Shown here one piece after another: positions 56,521 through 64,000 of a stretch of 64,000 bases of DNA. Position numbers and translations under genes: made by a program. The notes under the pieces are model-generated. The model ran no database searches, was not told the DNA's origin, and saw nothing but the letters and a program-made list of their open reading frames with translations. The stretch is from NCBI GenBank assembly GCA_036936605.1, contig JAUPFV010000002.1, positions 200,717,273-200,781,272 on the forward strand, given 5' to 3'. The stretch comes from Limnanthes douglasii subsp. nivea (lineage: Eukaryota > Streptophyta > Magnoliopsida > Brassicales > Limnanthaceae). The stretch's first letter is position 1, and each line of letters opens with the position of its first letter.

Positions 56521-57605
56521 TTAGGCCTTTGTAACATATTTTTTAATGGAAAAGATATTCGTAGAACGATTGAGTGGGCTTGAAAGTAAGGTCTCATTTT
56601 TTTGTGCAGAAGTAACTAGAGCAAGGATTAATTTTTTTAACCTCAAATATCTTTTTTCAAAATCTAGAATACTTTTACTCACGTAATACACCGGCCTTGA
56701 ACGTTGTCCTCTTCTCGGATCAAAACCGCACTCACAACCTAATTTGACACTGCCAAATAGATATATAACTTTTCTCCTGGAGTTGGAGTTGTCAAGATTT
56801 CTGGCGAAGAAAGGTACTATTTGATTTGATGAAAATATTATGAACATTTTTTAGTCCAATCAAAACAATTTTCTTTTCTTAGCACTTGGAAAACGAGAGC
56901 GCATTTATTCGATAATCGTGATATGAGCCTGTTTAACGCTGTCAATCTCCATGTTAGGAAATGCACCTCTTTTGATCGTTTTTGGTGATACCATAGTGCT
57001 CAGAGCCTTTAGTTGTACCGGACCGGCTTCTATATCACGCTCACTAACTGTGTGCTCTTAAAACTTTCCAGATCTTAAACCAAATGTGCACTTTTCTGGG
57101 TTCAACTTCAAAATCTTAGTCAAATTAGCAAAATTTTCTTCTAAGTGTGTCAAGTGGTTCTCATCCTTTGAACTCTTAACTAACATGTCATCAATTTATA
57201 CCTCAATATTTCTTCCAATCTGGGTCTCAAAATATTTGTTTACTAAATATTGGTACATTGCTTCAGTGTTCTTTAGTCAGAATGCCATTACCCTTTAGTA
57301 GTGTAAACCTCTTTCAGTGATGAAAGTTGTACTCTCTGGATCTCTTCGATCATTTGGATCTGGTTATACCCGCCATAAGCATCCATAAAATAAAGTAGTC
57401 GGTTCCCGGAGATCGAGTTGACGAGCTGATTTATTCTGGGTACATTGAAAGGATGTTCGGGACAAACTCTGTTTAAATCGGTAAAGTCCACACACATTCG
57501 CCACTTTCCATTCTTCTTCTTTACTAGGACCCTATTAGCATTCCATAAAGGATATTGTGACCCGCGTATGTGACCCACTTTAGTTAAACTATCCACCTGT
57601 GCCAT
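56521..57605 (-). pseudogene. Tat element reverse transcriptase and first RNase H
   Basis: Frame 57605-57288 gives NANRVLVKKKNGKWRMCVDF, LNRVCPEHPFNVPRINQLV and LLYFMDAYGGYNQI (catalytic Asp). Near 57200 the second catalytic box reads V*IDDMLVKSS: a stop replaces the Tyr of YIDD. Then come LTHLEENFANLTKILKLNPE and, in 56847-56521, PVYYVSKSILDFEKRYLRLK with LILALVTSAQK of the first RNase H. Several frameshifts are present. Confidence 0.88.
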
Positions 57606-57962
57606 AATAGCTTCGAATTTTTGTTGCGAAAAAAATATTATTGTCTAGTATGATCGGACGAACACTTCTTCGTACTGCAAGCCTATGACAAATAAAATTC
57701 GCTGGAACACCTGTGACATCCTCTGTACACTATGCAAACAAATGTAATTTTTTTGATAAAACTTGATTAAAATTTATTTTACCTCCATAGATAGTTTTGT
57801 GACGATTTTGAGGCTTCTACCCTGAGTGAACACATGATCCTCAAAGATGTCGTCTCGGACCATGAACTCGAGGGCTTCCCTCATCCACGGGAGTAGATTC
57901 CGAGGGAACTTCCACTGACTGCTATTCTTTCTTTGACTCAACCCCCTTAACCTGCTTAGGGG

Positions 57963-58409
57963 CTAACGCTGCTCGGTAATACTCTCTTCCGTCTTCTGGA
58001 TGTTTCTAATTGTTCCCACATTGTTTCCCACAACATACTTTAAAGATTTATGGAGGATCGATGGCACAATATACATTTTAGATAACCATGACCTTCCAAA
58101 GATAGCATTATAAGATGCAGGGGCATCTATCTCTACAAGCAGGACTATAACTACCTTTTTTAACAGTCCCCTGCCCAATTCAACCATTCCCTCGAACTCT
58201 CCAACTACCTCAACTGTAGCCCTGGTAAATCCAACTATCGTCTGATATGATCGTAATATCGTTGGGAGGGTTTTGATCTGGCTGTACGTAGTCATAAACA
58301 TAATGTTAGCTGAACTACCCGTATCAATCAAAATCTTTCGTATCTTGTTACTAACTATCTTTGCCCCAATAACTATCGCATCCTCATGTGGACCAGCTAC
58401 ATCTCTCAT
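57963..58409 (-). pseudogene. Tat element aspartic protease
   Basis: Frame 58409-57963 contains KIRKILIDTGSSANIMFMTT with the catalytic DTGS, and later ASYNAIFGRSWLSKMYIVPS, a conserved block of plant Ty3/gypsy proteases. The domain itself looks intact but is cut from gag and reverse transcriptase by stops. It processes the gag-pol polyprotein. Confidence 0.85.
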
Positions 58410-60324
58410 ATCGTCATATCTTCATGTGTCTGCTTCCAATTGTGTTGCTTGACTAATAATATGTCTCTTCTGAGAATAATTTGATATTTCTTGAATTGTA
58501 TATCCTCCAAAAATTGTTAGTGATTCAAAGAAATCACACAACTTACTAACCTTTTCTCTTGCTATTGGTTCTTCTACCATGTTTATGCTGTTTCTGATCG
58601 ATTTTGGGTCTAAGTACTCAGTGGAGATATCGAATGCATCTATAAATTCATCATCAACTATTTCTGATATCATCAACGTATCCTCTTGATTTGGAACAAC
58701 TTCTTATTTTGGAGCAACTGAATAATTATTCTTCACAAATGCGGTTAACTTCCCATTTTCTATCAAGTATTGTATTTCTTTTTTCAACGCCACACAGTCC
58801 TTTGTATCATGTCGATATCCTCATGATATTGAGTATATTTGTTTTTTATATTCTCCATCAGACTCTGCATTGGAAAAAGCTTATGAAAATGTACATTCGA
58901 ACGAGCTTTCTCAAATATAGTTGCCACACATTCAGTCAACTCAACATAATGAGTTGGTCGGACCCATTTGTTTGACATGATTCAAACATACTGTTAAGTG
59001 TTGACTACTGGTGTATACTCTTTCACCCTTTGAGGTGCCTCACTTATAACTTGAACAGGTGCTCGAGGTCGGACTGTACTTGTTGGTTGCGATACCTGGT
59101 GTCGGAAATTCACTAGTGATGCATTGGTTCTTATTATCGTCAGATCCTGATAAAACTGATTTGGATTAAATTGCGACATTGACTCTATTTCTGACGCCCT
59201 AGTTTCTTTAACTAAAATTTGTTTTTCTATTTGATCCACTAATACTCCAAACGTCATAGCATACGTTTTTTCTGCATTATCCTTCATCACCCCAAGAAGC
59301 AGAGCCATTCAAAAGGCAACTAGAGCCACTTTGTCTTCTCAGAACTCCATATTTATTTTAACCTGGATGAAACGCTTTGTATACTCTTTGAAGATCTCCC
59401 CCACATTCTGCATGCAACATATTATTGTGTCCTCGTTTGCTCAGAACTTCTTGCTTCCTTCAAAATTCTAGCGAAACATACTCCAAAACATATCAAAATT
59501 CTTAAGACACCAGTGAGGTAAGCGATTATACCACTTTGATGCATCATTCTTGAAAGTTTGAGCGAAATCCCTACATAATAGCTTATCATCATCGTCGTAG
59601 TTGATCATGAAATTTTTGAGCTGTTCGATGTAGCTGTCCGGATCTTGTGTCCCATCGAACTTTTCAAGCTTAGAAATATCAAACCACTTTGGAAGATGGC
59701 CAGATAAAATTTCCGCGGAGAGTGGAGATGATCTCCATTTGTGTCCCATCTTATACCCGCTCCCTCGCGGACCTTTGTGCGTAGTTGCATACAATTATTC
59801 CTCGGACGGAAAAGTAAACAGATTACTAACATGTTAATCCTGATTATAGTTGTTAGACTGAATTTTCCTTCGACGAGTTACATGCTCTTGTCGAGTTACA
59901 TTTACCACTTTTTCAGGATTTTCAGAATACAACTTTTTCTTTCTATGATCACGTTTTTCCTTCCTCGAACCTTTAGTTCTTCGACGAGCTCGACGAGAAC
60001 TTTTATGCACCCTCGAATCTTTTTGTTTGTTATTTGCTTTTTACCTAGCATCTGTATCCGAGGACAAATATTTATCTGAACTATAAGAAGTATACTCACT
60101 GGACTCTGATGATTCATATCGTTAACCAGATCTAGATCGCCTTTTGGAAGATCGACGACTTTTTCTTTGATGCCTTCTTTGGACTGATTAACATCTTGGG
60201 CTGGATCTGCCACAGGCCGTTCACGTCGGACTTCAGATTTGATTCCTTGCGACCTTATTATCGCTTTCTTTTCAGCATTTAGCCTCTCAATATCTTCTAA
60301 AAAACTTTTCTGCCTAACTACCAA
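58410..60324 (-). pseudogene. Tat element gag
   Basis: Pieces on the minus strand: 60324-59902 (charged N-terminal part), 59794-59468 with LPKWFDISKLEKFDGTQDPD, SYIEQLKNFMINYDDDDKLL and ASKWYNRLPHWCLKNFDMFW (retrotransposon capsid domain), then 59308-58994, 58978-58784 and 58676-58422. Gag forms the particle around element RNA. Stops and frameshifts separate all pieces. Confidence 0.85.
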
Positions 60325-60553
60325 GACAGATTCTTCAAGTAGTTCTTCAGCATATCAATTGTTATCGTTTCATTCATTTGTTACTTGTTCCTCCATCATA
60401 AGATCTCCAAATAAGACTTTGATCGCATTGTTCTTCGGATTTGTCTCTATTTCTCCAAGAATTTCAGTTTATTTTTTGTTATGTTTTAGATTCATTTTAC
60501 GGTTTTCGAACGGTGATTCTGTGTACCAATCGCTTTCCCAAAGATGACGTCAC

Positions 60554-60971
60554 TAATGAACTCAGATATTTCTTAGTTGTAAATCTAGATTAGAAAATAT
60601 TCATAAGGGAGTGTCTGTTTAAGAAATATTCGTATCAGGTATTTTTAGAGAGAGAAACAATATTTAATAGAAAGAGACAAAAGGAATAAACGTAGCAATC
60701 ATTGATTAATCATTGACCATTTTCCCAAAAATAAAATGTCCTTTATATAGTACATGAGGTAAGCAATAAAATTACATAATTACCACTGCTAAAGTGGATC
60801 TCTCACTCACTCCTTTACTATTCATAAACAAGTTTATTAGTTATTACATTTGACCCCCCCTCGATCCTTATATTTGCTTTAGATTGGTCATTTCCATACA
60901 ATTACACCAATTTGACCCTTGTATTTTCCATATTGAAGCTTATTTATCCCCATATTTTCCTTCTCTTATCA
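60554..60971 (-). repeat. 5' LTR of the Tat element
   Basis: In minus orientation it starts TGATAAGAGAAGG at 60971 and contains ACTATATAAAGGACA (about 60750-60735), a TATA box with expected LTR promoter position. The adjacent leader (60553 leftwards) shows no primer-binding site that I can name with confidence. Confidence 0.85.
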
Positions 60972-60976
60972 AGATA

Positions 60977-61420
60977 CACTGATGATGAAGAAGCAGAGTC
61001 AAGAATTGTCAAAACATACTCTTTTACAAAAGATCAAGAAAAATGGGGAAGAATAAATCAGAACCAATAACAAATAATTTGATAAAGGTATGGCTTTGTC
61101 CTTAGCCTCGCATTAATATTAGCATTGGTATCGCATGTAGTAGTTGCATTAGTCTCGTATGTTGTAGTTGCAGTTGTCTCACATCTCACCTGTATATTTA
61201 TTGTCTTCCCGTGTGTACTTATTTCTTATCATTTTGTTATGTTTTATAGGATGAAATAGACAAAGGTATTGCTACTGGACAGATCAAGGTGTAAAGGATG
61301 TGATTATTTGTTGATCATGTATGTGTGCTCTACACTGATCTATTCAATATTAGGGAATGTACTAGGTACAACTATCGTCTTTTATGTCGAAGACCTTGAA
61401 AGAATAAAAAAAAAGAAGAT
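60977..61420 (+). repeat. Unclassified dispersed repeat, copy 2, right part
   Basis: It continues copy 2 after the Tat insertion. CACTGATGATGAAGAAGCAGAG matches copy 1 at 3168, an array piece (GTATCGCATGTAGTAGTTGCA, 61120-61190) matches 3360-3560, and after a TTTTATAG acceptor-like site, GATGAAATAGACAAAG at 61250 matches 3651. Confidence 0.75.
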
Positions 61421-62880
61421 TATAGTTAATTTGTTATCTTTTAATTATAAAAGTATAAATAATACCATATATACTTATCAGTTTGGGAAAAAGCTAAAAT
61501 AATAATAATAAAGTGATTTTATAATGTTTGGTGGATGATGTTACCTAGCATGCTTAACCTCAGCATCTCATACCTTGTCAGTTATATAATGTCTCGACAT
61601 ATCGTACTTCATCTTGTTTCATTATCGTAGGCCTCAACATGTTAAACCTCTTTATGTTAGATTTGAGCTTGCCCGATCTCAAATTGTTAAACGTCAAAGC
61701 ATTATAGACCTAAAACTTTATTTGTATATTATTTTTTTAATATATATATATATATATTGGTTGATGGTTTGTGTCTTCAAACCTTGTGTTCTCGATCTAA
61801 ATCCTTGTATATTTCTCCGTACCTTGTTTATTATGATTTATTACAATAAGACTCGATGCTCATTCATGAATCATAATACATTTATTGATAGTCACTTCTT
61901 TAATATGTAATAGTGTGATTTATTTATTTAGACTCGAGTCCTCTTATATTAAAATATATGTTTTGTATTAAACATTCATATTGATTCTTAACTCGTGACA
62001 TCAATCATTAGTTATGAGTCTTCATACATTTGGTTATTTTATTAGCATATAGTATTTCATGATTTCTCACTTAAGACCTTGGTCTCGTACCCAAGTCCAC
62101 ATATATTTGGTCGTATGTTGTTTTTTTAATATGTAGTAATGGATAATTTATCCACAAACTCTCGATCCCCATATAAGTTTTGATGTGTATTTTCTACTGC
62201 TTCATAATTGTTGATTATTTTAGACTTATGATATTTGGTCCTTATACTAATATGGTAAAATGCCCAAGTATTTTAAATTTTTCAAGTACTTATGCCACAA
62301 TGGCTCAAACCGTAACAAATACCTCAAACTATAACAAATAACTCAATTTAACAAAAAAACTTAGCTGGAAAGGATAAAAAGCTAACGCTTCCTCCAATCC
62401 AACCTCGAAGGTGAATCAACCTCCCTAAATAAAAATAGTGGATTAGTACTAAAAACCATATCTCCGCCAAATTTAATCCACCTCTCCAACGAGAATAGTG
62501 GATTAGAAATCAAAATCATATATCTGCCAAAGTTACCTTTGGTATGTTTTATTTCTGTTTGAGGGTAATTTTGTAAAGTGTTTTGGGAATTTAATGTTTA
62601 GGGTAGAGAGTAGTAAGATAATTAAGTTGTATGGTAGCAGTAAATTCTGATTATTCTCATTAATGAAAGTCGTTGGGGTATTTATACTTAATTAATGACC
62701 AATGGGCCTATTGGCTCCATTGTGGAGTCGGGTCAAGTTCAAGGACTCATTAGTAATTTGGTGCGAGGTGACTAACACCTAACTTAGCCGCATTCCACTA
62801 TATTAGTCATGTTCGGTTTCACCTGATAGTGGTTTGGTCCAAACCCTTTGGATAAAAGCAAGATATAGTAGCTAAAATAT
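61421..62880. other. AT-rich spacer; possible LTR remnant at 62560-62800
   Basis: No gene is recognised. A TA dinucleotide run lies at 61740-61757. At 62410-62530 a block of about 65 bp around AATAGTGGATTAG is present twice. Near 62675 the minus strand reads AAGTATAAATACCCC, TATA-like, followed by leader-like sequence; this may be an LTR of a leftward element but I could not find a partner. Confidence 0.3.
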
Positions 62881-62890
62881 TCGATCTCAA

Positions 62891-63181
62891 CTAGGTCACA
62901 TAAATTTCATTTTCATACCTTTGGCAAAAATCATAATTTTTTACCATTTCTTTAGCATCTGCCATTATGGTTGGCCAATAGTACTCTGCTAATAAAAATC
63001 TCTTGGTTAGGACCATATAGCCACAGTGTGCAGAACCTTCTCCATCATGTAGTTTAGATAACACAACTTGGGATTCTTCAAATCCTAAGCAACGCAAGAG
63101 AAGTCTGCTGAAAGATTTCTTGTAAAGAACTTCCCTTAATATTAAGAAACCATGAGCCTTATACTTGACCTTCTTAGCCAT
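62891..63181 (-). pseudogene. Second Tat element: integrase zinc-binding N-terminus
   Basis: The minus strand reads FLILREVLYKKSFSRLLLRC, then VLSKLHDGEGSAHCGYMVLT and RFLLAEYYWPTIMADAKEMV with NYDFCQRY. The H...H part of the HHCC finger is present, but the second Cys of CxxC is Tyr or Glu. It breaks off at 62891; the integrase core is absent. Confidence 0.82.
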
Positions 63182-63235
63182 ATCTTTATCTGAAGGAAAT
63201 ATCCCATCAGAGATAAACTGGAGAAGATCATACCT

Positions 63236-64000
63236 CTAGTATTTAGGTTGAATAACAAGTATACTCGTACTTTTTTCCCTTTCTTTTTCGTGGTCCGTCT
63301 GTACGGATGAACATTCTTGCATAATAATCCATGAGTAAGATTCAGAATAAGCTATAGTTGCCAAAGAGTCTGCCACAGTATTCTCCGATCTAGGGATGTG
63401 TTCATAGCAGATATTCTTCAAGTTTGCAGCAACTTCTTTCAAGATGAGCAAGTATTTGATCAACTGTTCTTTATTTGCTTTAGATTTTCCTCGAACATGG
63501 TGAATAGGAAATTGGGAATCACTTATTAACCGGACTCTCTTTGCCCCACATATGAGAGCCAGCTTAAGACTAGTTATCGCTGCTTCATATTCAGATTCAT
63601 TGTTAGAAGCTATGAAACCAAAACATATGCCCTGGTACATATTTTCACCATAGGGAGAAGTTAAACAAATTACAGCCCCACAACCCATAGTACTTGATCC
63701 ATCATCAGTTCAAACTACCCATTCTTTCTTAGACTGATTTTCTGACACCTGTCTGGAGGATCTATCAACATGAAATTCCACTAAGAAGTCAGCCACTGGC
63801 TGGGCTTTAATCGTCGTCCGGGGGGCAAAATCAATACCATAATCACCCAGTTCTACTGACCACTTGGTCATTCTGCTTGACATATCAGCTTTCTGAAGAA
63901 CACTCTTCAAGGGAAAAGATGTTCGAACGACAATGGAATGAGCTTAGAATTACGGTCTCGTATTTCTTGCTGCAATTACCAAGGCCAATGCTAGTTTTTC
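63236..64000 (-). pseudogene. Second Tat element: RNase H regions, running off the window
   Basis: The minus strand gives, from the right edge: ADMSSRMTKWSVELGDYGID with AQPVADFLVEF (linker after the first RNase H), then a stop near 63710, then MGCGAVICLTSPYGENMYQG, FIASNNESEYEAAITSLKLA (Glu), RVRLISDSQFPIHHVRG (Asp) and SENTVADSLATIAYSES (Asp). This is the archaeal-type RNase H of Tat elements, with all catalytic positions kept. It differs clearly in sequence from the copy at 55.5-56.5 kb. Confidence 0.88.

Larger units (their letters stand above)
50182..60971 (-). mobile_element. Tat-type Ty3/gypsy LTR retrotransposon, 10.8 kb, nested
   Basis: LTRs at 50182-50592 and 60554-60971 share most of their sequence (CAGATATTTCTTAGTTGTAA, GGAATAAACGTAGCAATCATTGA, CTAAAGTGGATCTCTCAC). 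The element is flanked by AGATT (50177-50181) and AGATA (60972-60976), a 5-bp target duplication with one mismatch. Repeat copy 1 has a single AGATA at the equivalent place (about 3163). Genes read on the minus strand: gag, protease, reverse transcriptase, two RNase H-like regions, integrase. Between integrase and the 3' LTR lies an antisense ORF region. All frames are broken. Confidence 0.93.

Noticed and set aside
62560..62880. LTR of the second Tat element
   Set aside because: A TATA-like site is present, but no second copy, no primer site and no clear TG/CA ends were found.

Overview
This is AT-rich nuclear DNA of a flowering plant, most likely a eudicot; I cannot fix the family. The evidence is plant-type introns, plant lineages of LTR retrotransposons (Ty1/copia, and Ty3/gypsy of the Tat type with an antisense ORF), LINEs with a DUF4283 ORF1 and an RNase H tail, a Mutator-like element (MULE) carrying a Ulp1-like gene, a tRNA-derived SINE, a TRIM, a hAT element, and remnants of CDC20, Nudix hydrolase and SIT4-associated (SAPS) genes. 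No intact host gene is present. Almost everything is mobile DNA, much of it nested and decayed.

Layout. 1-1.44 kb: 3' end of a LINE (+). 2.1-4.4 kb: copy 1 of an unclassified repeat whose putative introns hold TCTCGCAT-type motif arrays. 4.4-10.4 kb: decayed DNA without recognisable genes. 10.47-11.24 kb: a TRIM. 11.98-12.29 kb: a SINE. 13.2-15.36 kb: a CDC20 pseudogene joined to a SAPS fragment, lying just inside an LTR with a primer-binding site. 15.46-17.8 kb: 5' part of a LINE (-). 18.0-18.3 kb: a MITE. 18.35-22.9 kb: broken copia elements, one with an inverted gag piece. 23.2-40.2 kb: a copia leader and LTR joined to a Nudix exon, present twice in direct orientation and flanking an 8.6-kb MULE segment. 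That segment carries a Ulp1-like gene without catalytic residues, an acidic ORF and a transposase pseudogene. The first LTR copy is split by a 3.23-kb hAT element with a perfect 8-bp target duplication. 40.5-46.4 kb: a full-length LINE (-) with a 13-bp target duplication. 46.7-49.15 kb: a MITE and a deleted copia element. 49.2-61.4 kb: copy 2 of the unclassified repeat, split by a 10.8-kb Tat retrotransposon. 62.9-64 kb: a second Tat element running off the window.

Relationships. Two insertions can be checked against empty sites inside this window: the Tat element against repeat copy 1, and the hAT against the second LTR copy. Nearly all element genes carry frameshifts or stops. Exceptions worth noting are the last four exons of the Ulp1-like gene, which are in frame with clean splice sites, and a 173-codon ORF in the hAT with its own TATA box and three TGACGTCA palindromes upstream. 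The most unusual themes are the short-motif arrays inside introns of two different element families, the Ulp1-like protein with all three catalytic residues replaced, and the tandem duplication whose edges coincide with the MULE segment.
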